Notes under the pieces: generated by a model
Database searches by the model: none
Told to the model about the DNA's origin: nothing
Seen by the model: the letters and a program-made list of their open reading frames with translations, nothing else
Part shown: positions 51,897 to 62,317 of the stretch, piece after piece
Layout of the letters: each line of letters opens with the position of its first letter
Position numbering within the stretch: the first letter of the stretch is position 1
Source of the DNA: an uncultured Collinsella sp.
Lineage (GTDB): Bacteria; Actinomycetota; Coriobacteriia; Coriobacteriales; Coriobacteriaceae
DNA length: 64,000 nt
Direction of reading: 5' to 3'
NCBI GenBank assembly: GCA_902491765.1
Contig: CABUIY010000008.1
Location: forward strand, 26,808-90,807
Translations under genes and position numbers: made by a program

Positions 51897-52024
51897 GCCG
51901 GGCCGCTTTGGGTTACTTTCCAAAACATTTCCGCAGGACGCAAAGGGCTCCGCCGCGCGAAGCGCGCAGCAGAGCCCTTTGCATGTCCGAGGACGTTTTG
52001 GAAAGTAACCCAAAGCGGCCCGGC
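51897..52024. repeat. Nested giant hairpin element D
   Basis: Perfect 30-bp arms 51897-51926 and 51995-52024 (GCCGGGCCGCTTTGGGTTAC leftmost). Inner arms CAAAGGGCTC and GAGCCCTTTG. Core in reverse orientation to element A: CCGCAGGACG on the left and CATGTCCGAGGACG on the right. It lies just after the pfl glycyl-radical gene. Confidence 0.9.
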
Positions 52025-52047
52025 GATCCTGCGGGAGTTAAACCCCT

Positions 52048-52299
52048 TTAGAACTTGTCGTGGAAGGTACGCGCAATGACCTCGTCCTGCTGCTCCTTGG
52101 TGAGCGTGTGGAAGTTCACGGCGTAGCCGGAAACGCGGATGGTCAGCTGCGGGTACTTCTCGGGGTGAGCCTGAGCGTCAAGCAGCGTCTCACGGTTGAA
52201 GACGTTGATGTTCAGGTGGTGGCCACCCTTCTCGGCGTAAGCGTCGAGCATGTGGACCAGGTTATCGGCCTGAGTCTCAGAAACTTCAGAAACCTTCAT
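52048..52299 (-). CDS. Glycyl-radical domain subunit of a split pyruvate formate-lyase (GrcA-like)
   Basis: An 83-residue protein equal to the C-terminal domain of pyruvate formate-lyase. The radical Gly58 is in IRVSGYAVNF, and GGHHLNINVFNRETLLDA and KEQQDEVIARTF match residues about 700-760 of E. coli PflB. The ATG of MKVSEVSE has AAGGAG nine bases before it, so it is translated on its own. It is shorter than E. coli GrcA/YfiD (127 residues) and follows a PFL core that lacks this domain, so it is inferred to be an essential partner and not only a repair spare. Confidence 0.93.
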   Translation of the reverse strand: MKVSEVSETQADNLVHMLDAYAEKGGHHLNINVFNRETLLDAQAHPEKYPQLTIRVSGYAVNFHTLTKEQQDEVIARTFHDKF

Positions 52300-52358
52300 A
52301 ATGTGTCTCCTTCGATTGATAGGCGCCGGCCGAGACTGGCGCACTAATCAGTAATCGT

Positions 52359-52383
52359 TATTGTTAGTATAGCACTAACAATA
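52359..52383. promoter_or_regulatory. Stem-loop between the two pfl genes
   Basis: TATTGTTAGT (52359-52368) pairs perfectly with ACTAACAATA (52374-52383) around a 5-base loop, directly after the stop codon of the core gene. It may set the ratio of the two PFL parts by processing or partial termination. Confidence 0.65.
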
Positions 52384-52384
52384 G

Positions 52385-54436
<2,052 letters not shown>

Positions 54437-54831
54437 TGTGTAACCACGCTCCTAGTTACGTGTAATGCGGCGCTCTCTCACACCGCTGCTTATTGAATTC
54501 TTGAATTATCGGCTTGCACTACCGGCTTCTTCCGTTCTTCGCCACATGTTGGTGCAGGGAAAAACGTTTGTCCACCTTGGAACTGCAACCCAAAACCCAA
54601 GATTTCACCCGTTTGAGAAGGATAACATAGCCACCCCCTTCATCAGGGCTGTTATATGTTTCTTTTTTTATACCATTAGGGCGTTTTTAACAAATCCGCA
54701 GGAAATGCGAGCGCGAGCAACTACCGTTCACCGATTTGTATGGTATTTTTCCTTGCCTTTGTACGACGTTCACTCTAGCTGTTATGCCAGCTTTAGCAGG
54801 ATAAAGTGTCCCAGAGACCCTACAGAAACTG
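54437..54831. other. Promoter-bearing gap upstream of pflB, no gene seen
   Basis: About 400 AT-richer bases with several T-runs (for example near 54660 and 54750). An open frame on the plus strand has no ribosome site or recognisable motif. The pfl promoter should lie here; I could not assign its elements. Confidence 0.5.
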
Positions 54832-54867
54832 CAGGGCGGCCACGGAATTTCCCCCGGGGCCGCCCTG
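54832..54867. terminator. Hairpin downstream of the KdgT-like gene
   Basis: CAGGGCGGCC (54832-54841) pairs with GGCCGCCCTG (54858-54867). It lies between the KdgT-like gene and pflB, both on the minus strand. Confidence 0.7.
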
Positions 54868-54906
54868 TGGCGTGGCTAGTTATTTAGCTTTGATTGCCGC
54901 TTGGCA

Positions 54907-55920
54907 TTAGGCGGCTGCGGCGGCCTTGTCGGTCGTTGCCTTGCTGTGACCCTGGCCTTCAAAATGCTTGTAGCACCAGCTGGTGACCAGCGGGGTCAAA
55001 ATAGCCGTCACGATTGCGCACGCTGCAACCTGTGCCGTAGCCGTCGCGAGCACGGCGCCACCGTACATGGCCCCGTTGACGCTTGCCATGGCAGCAGGCG
55101 TAGCCACATTAGCTCCGGCGCAGCTCGAAATGGCCGCACCTGCGACACCCGTACCGCCCGTGAGCTTATCGACCGCGATGACGGGAATTGCAAAGACCAC
55201 CGAGCAGATCACGCCGAGCAGAATACCGGGAAGACCGCCATTAATGAGCTGGCCAAAGGTCATGGTCGAGCCCATGGCAAAGAAGACGAGCACGATGACG
55301 GCGGAAAGTGCCGGTGCCATCATCTTCTTAAAGCTGGGGAAGAGGTTGCCCAGAATAATGCCGACGACGATCGGCAGGATGGCACCCACGAGCGACCAGC
55401 CGATCGGAGCCTGGCCGGCAGCGCCGAGCACGATCATCGTGACCGGAGGGCCGACAACGAGCGTGGTGATTGCGACAGCGCCACGCTCGGCCTCATTGCC
55501 CATGGTGCCCATCAGGCCAGCGTACATAGCGTTGTTGGCGCCGGTGCAAGCCGCCAGCATCACCATGGCAGAGATGCCAAACAGGTTGTCGTTGAACACA
55601 TAAAGAATGAGCAGCGACACGGCAACGACCACGATCTGCTTGACGGCGATGATAATGGCACCGCGGGCAGCGGCGGCAGGAGCGCTCTTAAACGAAATCG
55701 TCGTACCGACGATGAGCAAAAAAGCGCCCACGAGCGGGCCCGCGCCCTGCTGGGTCATGCCAAGCGTAAAGCTGCCGAGCGTTTTGAACAGGTCGGGGAA
55801 TAGCGTGTTGAGCAGGCAGCCCAGCAAAAGCGGCACCAAAATATTGGCACCCGGGATGGAGGACATCTTAAAGAACGGCTCCTTTGCCGCCGGCGCCTCC
55901 ACCGCAGTCGATTCACTCAT
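54907..55920 (-). CDS. 2-keto-3-deoxygluconate permease family transporter (KdgT-like)
   Basis: A 337-residue membrane protein with about ten segments. MSSIPGANILVPLLLG, TGANNAMYAGLMG and SSCAGANVATPAAMA are typical of the KdgT family. It would import 2-keto-3-deoxygluconate, a pectin or glucuronate breakdown product, by proton symport. The ATG of MSESTAVEA follows AAAGGAG. The SDR gene 108 bases upstream may be in the same unit; the exact sugar acid is inferred from family only. Confidence 0.87.
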   Translation of the reverse strand: MSESTAVEAPAAKEPFFKMSSIPGANILVPLLLGCLLNTLFPDLFKTLGSFTLGMTQQGAGPLVGAFLLIVGTTISFKSAPAAAARGAIIIAVKQIVVVAVSLLILYVFNDNLFGISAMVMLAACTGANNAMYAGLMGTMGNEAERGAVAITTLVVGPPVTMIVLGAAGQAPIGWSLVGAILPIVVGIILGNLFPSFKKMMAPALSAVIVLVFFAMGSTMTFGQLINGGLPGILLGVICSVVFAIPVIAVDKLTGGTGVAGAAISSCAGANVATPAAMASVNGAMYGGAVLATATAQVAACAIVTAILTPLVTSWCYKHFEGQGHSKATTDKAAAAA

Positions 55921-56028
55921 ATATATCTCCTTTGGATGCATGCGAATCGTAGCCGCACGCGCCTATGTCAGAAAGAAGGCGACGGTCCCGAGTCGCAGGA
56001 GCCGTCGCCGAATAATCATCGCGGGGTA

Positions 56029-56778
56029 TTACCCGTCCAGGACGATGCCGCCGTCGCAGTCACCGATCTCGCCGTTCACGAAGCTGGCGAGGTCGGAAGC
56101 GAAGAACAGCACCATCTGCGCAGGCTCGCTGGCCTGGGCGGCGCGGCCCAGAGGGATACCGTTGATGATGCGCTGAGAGTTCTCGTCAGAGAGAATCGAG
56201 GTCATATCGGTCAACGTGAGCGACGGGCACACGGCGTTGCAGCGAACGCCGAACTTGCCGCCTTCCTTGGCGACTGCCTTGGTTAGACCGTTAACACCGG
56301 CCTTGGAGCTAGCGTAGGCAGCGGTGCCGAGCAGGCCGCCGCCGATCTTGCCCGCAACAGAGCTCACGTTGACGATAGTGCCGGCATGGGCCGCCTTAAA
56401 GTGCGGGTACACGGCGTTCATCATGGTAAAGGTACCGTTGAGGTTGATGTCGATGGTGCGACGCCACTCGGTGTCATCGATCTCGTCAAACTTCTTGGTG
56501 CTGATGACGCCAGCGCAGTTGATCAGGATGTTGGTTTGCGGCAGGTCCGTAAAAATCTGCTCGACGGTCTCGCGCGCCTTGGGCGCATCGGCGACATCGA
56601 GCTGATAGAACTTGTTGCCCTCGCCAAGCTCGGCCACTGCGGCCTCGCCCTTAGCAGCGTTCCTTGCGATGAGCGCGACATGTCCGCCGCCCGCGACGAT
56701 GCCCTTGGCGATCTCGAGGCCAATGCCCTGAGTGCCGCCCGTGACAATCGCGGTCTTGCCCGTGAAGTCAAATGCCAT
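56029..56778 (-). CDS. Short-chain dehydrogenase/reductase
   Basis: A 249-residue SDR. Cofactor loop TGGTQGIG, NCAG, catalytic Ser in NVSSVAG and YASSK (Tyr-x-x-x-Lys) are present. It sits with the KdgT-like permease, so a KduD-type role in sugar-acid metabolism is possible, but its sequence is not clearly KduD. The ATG of MAFDFTGK follows GGAG. Confidence 0.88.
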   Translation of the reverse strand: MAFDFTGKTAIVTGGTQGIGLEIAKGIVAGGGHVALIARNAAKGEAAVAELGEGNKFYQLDVADAPKARETVEQIFTDLPQTNILINCAGVISTKKFDEIDDTEWRRTIDINLNGTFTMMNAVYPHFKAAHAGTIVNVSSVAGKIGGGLLGTAAYASSKAGVNGLTKAVAKEGGKFGVRCNAVCPSLTLTDMTSILSDENSQRIINGIPLGRAAQASEPAQMVLFFASDLASFVNGEIGDCDGGIVLDG

Positions 56779-56971
56779 GACTCCATTCCCCCTTATGTAA
56801 GGTGTCTCCTTGCGGGAAGTTGGAGCATCGCACGTGGCGCTTATATGAGTCCCAGTCGTCATGGTGGTGACAACCCCTCGCCTAACCGCGGGCATGATAG
56901 TTCTTTGAAACGCTTCATCAATTGAATGATTTTAAGTCTTAATCCACTCTTAATATTGCCCAGCGGCCAAG

Positions 56972-57000
56972 TAGATTTTTGGGACATGCCTAGAAATCTA
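56972..57000. repeat. TAGATTTTTGGG palindrome, copy 2
   Basis: TAGATTTTTGGGACATGCC continues to AGAAATCTA; related to 36783-36812. The rest of the gap 56779-57034 shows no gene. Confidence 0.7.
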
Positions 57001-57034
57001 CCGAATGGGATAGTTGAGCTGGGGTATCATCTTT

Positions 57035-57071
57035 CACCGAAAATAGTTTCTAGTGTTAGGGGTTTTCGGTG
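57035..57071 (+). promoter_or_regulatory. Inverted repeat covering the marR start
   Basis: CACCGAAAA (57035-57043) pairs with TTTTCGGTG (57063-57071), which includes the GTG start. The loop carries the AGGGG ribosome site. It is a candidate translational switch or a MarR operator. Confidence 0.55.
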
Positions 57072-57518
57072 GAAGATACCGATTTCCATGAGCTTGGGCG
57101 TCAGCTCTTAACTGAGTTCGGCAGCATGCATCAGCGTATTTCGCGCTTTGCGGACAAAGCTCTCGGCGGCGAGATGGCCGTCATGCGCGCCCTCATGCGC
57201 GCCGGCGGCTCGCTCACGCCGAGCGAACTCGCCGATCGTGCGTGGGTCTCGAGCGCCCGTATCGCCAATATCCTGCGCGCCCTCGAGGCCAAGGGCTGGG
57301 TCGAGCGCGAGCACTCAAAGACCGACCGTCGTCGCGTACACGTCACGGTGACCGACAAGGGATTCCAGGTCATCGAAATCAAACGTCGGGAATTCGAGGA
57401 CCGCACCGCGGCTTTCCTCGAGCAGCTTGGCGAAACAGATACCCAAGAGATGGTGCGCCTTCTAAGACGTGCCAACGAAATTATCGACCGCAATCAAGAA
57501 AGGAGAGATGCCGAGTGA
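57069..57518 (+). CDS. MarR family regulator of the ABC exporter
   Basis: A 149-residue winged-helix regulator. The recognition region is LTPSELADRAWVSSARIANILRALEAKGWVER followed by the wing SKTDRRRVHVTVT. The start is GTG after AGGGG. Its TGA overlaps the GTG of the exporter gene by four bases, so it is the first gene of the exporter operon and probably its repressor. Confidence 0.92.
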   Translation: MEDTDFHELGRQLLTEFGSMHQRISRFADKALGGEMAVMRALMRAGGSLTPSELADRAWVSSARIANILRALEAKGWVEREHSKTDRRRVHVTVTDKGFQVIEIKRREFEDRTAAFLEQLGETDTQEMVRLLRRANEIIDRNQERRDAE

Positions 57519-59881
57519 GGATTCTCAAGCTCTTTAAAAAGCATATCCTGGCGCTGTTCGCAGCTATCGTACTTATCGTAATCAGTTGCAACGCCGATCT
57601 GGCACTGCCTACCTACATGAGCGATATTGTCGACGTGGGCGTGCAGCAAGGCGGTATCGCCTCGCCCGTGCCCGACACCATTCGCGCCGAATCGCTCGAC
57701 GACCTCGAACTCTTTATGAGCGCCAAGGACGCCAAGGCTGTGGAGGCCGTGTTTAGCAAGGCTGACAAAAACGGCATTCGAACGTACATGGGCACCGAGG
57801 AAGAGCGTGCCGATGGAGGCAAAATTACCGACATTATGAGCCTGCCCGAGACCGTCGTTCTTTCGCTCGACCAGGGCATCGACGCCGACTCCATGGGCGA
57901 CATGACGGGCTCGTCCAGCGAGAAAGACGACAACGCTGCCCAGGCCATGCCCACCCCCGAGCAAATGGCAGCGATGACGCCCGAGCAGCTCGCCGAGATG
58001 CAGCAGAAAGCCGCGGCGGCGCAGAACATGCAAAAGCAGATTGATGCCGACGGCGGTAAGATCACCATGAAGAGCCTGCGCCTGGGTGTCGAGGGCGGTC
58101 TGGTAGACCAAAGCAAGCTCGTCGAGGGCGCCAACCAAATGGCAGACAAAATGGGCTCCATGTCAGGCTCCATCGTCACCCAGCGCGCCGTGAGCTATGT
58201 ACAGGACGAGTACAAGGCACAGGGCATCGACCCCGCCGACGTGCAGAACGCCTACCTGAGCCGCATGGCGACCACGATGTTTGGGCTGTGCCTGGTATCG
58301 CTCGTCGCCACCATCCTGACCGGCGCCGTGGCGTCGCGCACCGCCTGCTCCATCGCCCGCGACCTGCGCCGCGAGACCTTCAACAAGGTTATGCACTTCT
58401 CGCCGGCCGAGGTGGGCAAGTTTAGCCAGGCCTCGCTCATCACCCGCTGCACCAACGACATTCAGCAGATCCAGATGGCCGCAACCCTGTTTATCCGCAT
58501 GTGCCTAATGGCCCCCGTCATGGGCATCGTCGCCGTCATGCGCGTCCTGGCCAACCACACCGGCCTGGAGTGGACCATCGCTGTGGCCATCATCGCGGTT
58601 TCGGCCGTCGTCGGCGTGCTCATGGGCCTCACCATGCCCAAGTTCAAAAAGATGCAGAGCTTTGTGGACCGCGTGAACCTTACCGCCCGCGAGCTGCTCG
58701 ACGGCCTTATGCCCATCCGCTCGTTCAACCGCGAGGAACATGAGCTCGAGCGCTTTGACAAGGCTTCGCTCGACCTGATGACCACGCAGCTCTACACCAA
58801 CCGCGCCATGAGCTTTATGATGCCGCTCATGATGCTCGTCATGAACTGCATCACCGTGCTTATCGTCTGGTTTGGCGCGCAGGGCGTGTCCGACGGCGTG
58901 ATGCAGGTTGGCAACATGATGGCGTTTATCTCCTACACCATGCAGATCGTTATGGCGTTTATGATCCTCACCATGGTTTCGGTCATCCTGCCCCGTGCCG
59001 AGGTCGCAGCCGAGCGCGTGGAAGAGGTCATCACCTGCCCCACCAGCATCAACGACCCCGCCTCGCCCAAACTGCCCACGGCCAGCGCGCCGCGCGGTGA
59101 GCTCACCTTCCGCGACGTGAGCTTCCAGTATCCCGATGCCCGCGCCGACGTCATCAGCGGCGTAAACTTCACCACGCACGCCGGTCAGATGCTCGGCATC
59201 ATTGGCTCCACGGGCTCGGGCAAGTCCACGCTTGTGCAGCTCATCCCGCGCCTGTACGACGTCACGGGCGGCAGCATTTCGCTCGACGGCATCGACGTGC
59301 GCGACATGACCCTTTCCGAGCTGCGCCGCCGCATTGGTTACATCCCGCAGCAGGGTCGCCTGTTCTCGGGCACCGTCGAGAGCAACCTCAAGTTTGCTGG
59401 CGACATGGTGAGCGACGAGGATATGCGCCAAGCGGCACGCGTCGCCCAGGCCGAGGACTTTATCGCCGAGCGCGAGGGCGGCTACGACTCCCCCATCAGC
59501 CAGGGAGGCTCCAATGTCTCGGGCGGTCAGCGCCAGCGCTTGGCCATCGCCCGCGCCTTGGCAAAAAAGCCCGAGGTTGTGGTGTTCGATGACTCGTTTA
59601 GCGCCCTCGACTACAAGACTGACGCGCGCCTGCGCGAGGAGCTGGCCAAAAACGTTACCGACGCCGCACTCGTGGTCGTGGCCCAGCGCATCGCGACCAT
59701 CATGCACGCCGACCAGATTATCGTGCTCGACGACGGCCACGTGGTGGGCACCGGCACGCATGAGGAGCTGCTGCGCAATTGCCCGGCGTACCTGGAGATC
59801 GCACAGTCGCAGCTTTCCGCCGAGGAGCTGGGGCTTACCCAAGAAGAAATTGCAGCCGTCATGGAAGGAGGCGAGCGCTAA
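57515..59881 (+). CDS. Heterodimeric ABC exporter, subunit with degenerate ATP site
   Basis: A 788-residue fused membrane and ATPase protein, longer than usual (about 580) because a 160-residue insert, rich in Met, Gln and Ala, sits between membrane segments 1 and 2 on the outside. The ATPase has Walker A GSTGSGKST, signature VSGGQRQRLAIARAL, and Walker B VVVFDDSFSALD, where the catalytic Glu is Asp, the mark of the degenerate half of heterodimeric exporters (TM287/BmrC type). The start is GTG seven bases after GGAGAG. Confidence 0.92.
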   Translation: MRILKLFKKHILALFAAIVLIVISCNADLALPTYMSDIVDVGVQQGGIASPVPDTIRAESLDDLELFMSAKDAKAVEAVFSKADKNGIRTYMGTEEERADGGKITDIMSLPETVVLSLDQGIDADSMGDMTGSSSEKDDNAAQAMPTPEQMAAMTPEQLAEMQQKAAAAQNMQKQIDADGGKITMKSLRLGVEGGLVDQSKLVEGANQMADKMGSMSGSIVTQRAVSYVQDEYKAQGIDPADVQNAYLSRMATTMFGLCLVSLVATILTGAVASRTACSIARDLRRETFNKVMHFSPAEVGKFSQASLITRCTNDIQQIQMAATLFIRMCLMAPVMGIVAVMRVLANHTGLEWTIAVAIIAVSAVVGVLMGLTMPKFKKMQSFVDRVNLTARELLDGLMPIRSFNREEHELERFDKASLDLMTTQLYTNRAMSFMMPLMMLVMNCITVLIVWFGAQGVSDGVMQVGNMMAFISYTMQIVMAFMILTMVSVILPRAEVAAERVEEVITCPTSINDPASPKLPTASAPRGELTFRDVSFQYPDARADVISGVNFTTHAGQMLGIIGSTGSGKSTLVQLIPRLYDVTGGSISLDGIDVRDMTLSELRRRIGYIPQQGRLFSGTVESNLKFAGDMVSDEDMRQAARVAQAEDFIAEREGGYDSPISQGGSNVSGGQRQRLAIARALAKKPEVVVFDDSFSALDYKTDARLREELAKNVTDAALVVVAQRIATIMHADQIIVLDDGHVVGTGTHEELLRNCPAYLEIAQSQLSAEELGLTQEEIAAVMEGGER

Positions 59882-61737
59882 TGGCAGACGAGACCAAGAC
59901 TCAGATTCCCAAGCCCACCCGCCAGCGTGGTCCCATGGGCCGCATGGGCGGCATGCGTCGCGGCGAAAAGGCCAAGGACTTTAAGGGCACCATGAGGCAG
60001 CTGCTCGGCTATATCGGCCAACACAAAGTTGCCGTGTTTGCCGCCGTCGCCTTTGCCGTGTGCTCGGTCATCTTTAACATTGTGGGACCCAAGGTGCTCG
60101 GCCAGGTTACGACCAAGCTGTTCGAAGGCCTGGTCGCCAAGGTCAACGGCACCGGCGACGTTGACTTTGACTGGATCGCCAAGACGCTCGGCTTTTTGCT
60201 CTGCCTGTATCTGGCGAGCTCTGTCTGCAGCCTGGTCCAGGGCTGGCTCATGACCGGCGTCACGCAAAAGATCTGCTACCGCATGCGCAAGGAAATCGCC
60301 GCCAAGATTGCCGTCGTGCCGATGAGTTACTTCAACGGCCACAGCAAGGGAGACGTACTCAGCCGCATCACCAACGACGTCGATACGCTGGGTCAGTCGC
60401 TCAACCAGAGCGTGACGCAGCTCATCACGTCGGTGACGCAGATTATCGGCGTGCTCGTCATGATGCTTTCGATCAGCCTGCCGCTTACCGGCGTCACCGT
60501 GCTCACGCTGCCGGCCGCCGCGATTATCTTGACCGTGATGATTCACTTCTCGCAGCCGTACTTCCGCGAGCAACAGCAGGTTCTGGGCGCCGTCAACGGC
60601 ATTATCGAAGAGGATTTTGCCGGCCAGAACGTCATTCAGGTGTTCGACCGCGCCGAGGCCTCGATCGAGGAGTTCGACCGTCAGAACGACCGCCTCTTTA
60701 TTAGTGGCTGGCGCTCGCAGTTCCTGTCGGGCCTGATGATGCCGCTTATGAGCTTGGTGGGCAACATGGGCTACGTGGGCGTCGTCGTGGTGGGCGCGCA
60801 GCTCGCGCTGACCGGCAATGCCACGCCCGGCGACATCCAGAGCTTTATCCAGTACGTTCGCAACTTTACGCAACCCGTGCAGCAGCTGGGCAACGTGAGC
60901 AACACGATGCAGTCGATGGCTGCCGCCACCGAGCGCGTCTTTGAGTTCCTGGCCGCGCCCGAGGAGAAGCAGAAAGCCGACGCGCAGATTCCCGAAAAGC
61001 GCCCCGGCCATGTGGAGTTTGATCACGTCAAGTTTGGCTATACGCCCGACAAGACCATCATCCACGACTTTAGCTGCGAGGCGCAGCCCGGCCAGACCAT
61101 CGCCATCGTCGGTCCTACCGGCGCCGGCAAGACCACGCTCATTAAGCTGCTGCAGCGCTTCTACGATGTGGACGGCGGTTCGCTGCGCGTCGAGGGTGTC
61201 GACGTGCGCGACTGGGACCGCGCGGCGCTGCGCGGCGAGTTTGCCATGGTGCTGCAGGATACCTGGCTGTTTAACGGCACCATCCGCGAGAACATCCGCT
61301 ATGGACGTCCCGATGCGAGCGATGCCGAGGTCGAGGCGGCCGCACGCGCCGCGCGCTGCGACCACTTCATCCACACGCTCGCCGGCGGCTACGACTTTAT
61401 GATCAACGAGGAGGGCACTAACCTCTCGCAGGGCCAGCGCCAGCTCGTGACCATCGCCCGCGCCATTTTGGCCGACCGTCCGGCGCTGATTCTGGACGAG
61501 GCAACCTCCAACGTGGATACCCGTACCGAGGAACTCATTCAGCGCGCCATGGATGCGCTGATGCAGGGACGCACCAGCTTTGTCATCGCGCACCGCCTGT
61601 CCACGATCCGCAACGCCGACGTGATCTTGGTAATTCGCGACGGCGACATCGTCGAGAAGGGCACACACGACGAGTTGCTCGCCCAGGGCGGCTTCTACGC
61701 CGATCTGTACAACTCGCAGTTCGACGAGGCGGCGTAA
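59881..61737 (+). CDS. Heterodimeric ABC exporter, catalytic subunit
   Basis: A 618-residue partner. After a basic, Met/Gly-rich tail come six membrane segments and an ATPase with Walker A GPTGAGKTT, signature LSQGQRQLVTIARAI and intact Walker B ALILDEATSNVD. Its signature has Gln in LSQGQ. Its ATG overlaps the previous stop by one base (TAATG), and GGAGG lies upstream. The pair probably exports drugs, lipids or peptides. Confidence 0.94.
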   Translation: MADETKTQIPKPTRQRGPMGRMGGMRRGEKAKDFKGTMRQLLGYIGQHKVAVFAAVAFAVCSVIFNIVGPKVLGQVTTKLFEGLVAKVNGTGDVDFDWIAKTLGFLLCLYLASSVCSLVQGWLMTGVTQKICYRMRKEIAAKIAVVPMSYFNGHSKGDVLSRITNDVDTLGQSLNQSVTQLITSVTQIIGVLVMMLSISLPLTGVTVLTLPAAAIILTVMIHFSQPYFREQQQVLGAVNGIIEEDFAGQNVIQVFDRAEASIEEFDRQNDRLFISGWRSQFLSGLMMPLMSLVGNMGYVGVVVVGAQLALTGNATPGDIQSFIQYVRNFTQPVQQLGNVSNTMQSMAAATERVFEFLAAPEEKQKADAQIPEKRPGHVEFDHVKFGYTPDKTIIHDFSCEAQPGQTIAIVGPTGAGKTTLIKLLQRFYDVDGGSLRVEGVDVRDWDRAALRGEFAMVLQDTWLFNGTIRENIRYGRPDASDAEVEAAARAARCDHFIHTLAGGYDFMINEEGTNLSQGQRQLVTIARAILADRPALILDEATSNVDTRTEELIQRAMDALMQGRTSFVIAHRLSTIRNADVILVIRDGDIVEKGTHDELLAQGGFYADLYNSQFDEAA

Positions 61738-61770
61738 AAACCGGCGGCAAGCAGCAGCAATGCCAGGAAA

Positions 61771-61806
61771 ACGGGGACACAGGACAACCTGTGCCCCCGT
61801 TTTTGC
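61771..61806 (+). terminator. Rho-independent terminator after the exporter operon
   Basis: ACGGGGACACAGG (61771-61783) pairs with CCTGTGCCCCCGT (61788-61800), followed by TTTTT. Confidence 0.88.
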
Positions 61807-62173
61807 TCTGCGGCCCTCAAACCGTCTCCCCTGGGACCTGATTGGCAGCCCCTTCGAGGCCCCGTGGGCAAAAAATGGCAAATTTGAGTACTGTTACCTT
61901 TTTAGTAACAGCCAAAACAGCCCCAAATCCCGTTTTCACGGCTTACACGCGTCCCTAAATTGATCAAACAATCCTATAGCGAACTTATATGTGTTTACGT
62001 TAATGAACATATTATGCTGTTATGTCTATTATTTTGCGAAGGCAATATGATACTAGGTTAGCAACCGTACTCATATTTGGCATTTTTTGCCCACAGGGCG
62101 TTTCCTGGGGAAGCAACAACAGCCTTAGGCTCTCGCGCGACGCCACTCCCTCCCGGCATTCACCGACGTTTCC
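61807..62173. other. Gap upstream of the DAHP synthase gene, no gene seen
   Basis: The only clear structure is the palindrome CTGTTAC-N7-GTAACAG (61891-61911) in AT-richer sequence. No leader peptide rich in aromatic residues was recognised. Confidence 0.5.
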
Positions 62174-62219
62174 CCAGATAAAACCTGCCAAAATAAACCT
62201 GTCCCTTTTTGGCAGGTTT
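62174..62219. repeat. ACCTGCC/GGCAGGT repeat, copy 5
   Basis: CCAGATAAAACCTGCC to TTTTTGGCAGGTTT, nearly identical to copy 2. Confidence 0.9.
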
Positions 62220-62317
62220 CAGGGTGGCAAGGACTTGCACTTTAGCGTGCGACAGCGGATAATGCCGAACACTCGACAATACGCTTATTGCTCTTTCTGT
62301 AGATTGAGGAGGCCCAT

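Noticed and set aside
54465..54887. A 140-codon plus-strand frame upstream of pflB
   Set aside because: No ribosome site, odd composition, overlaps a terminator hairpin and promoter region.
56029..56778. Naming the SDR gene kduD
   Set aside because: Only generic SDR motifs are visible; the neighbouring KdgT-like permease is suggestive but not enough.
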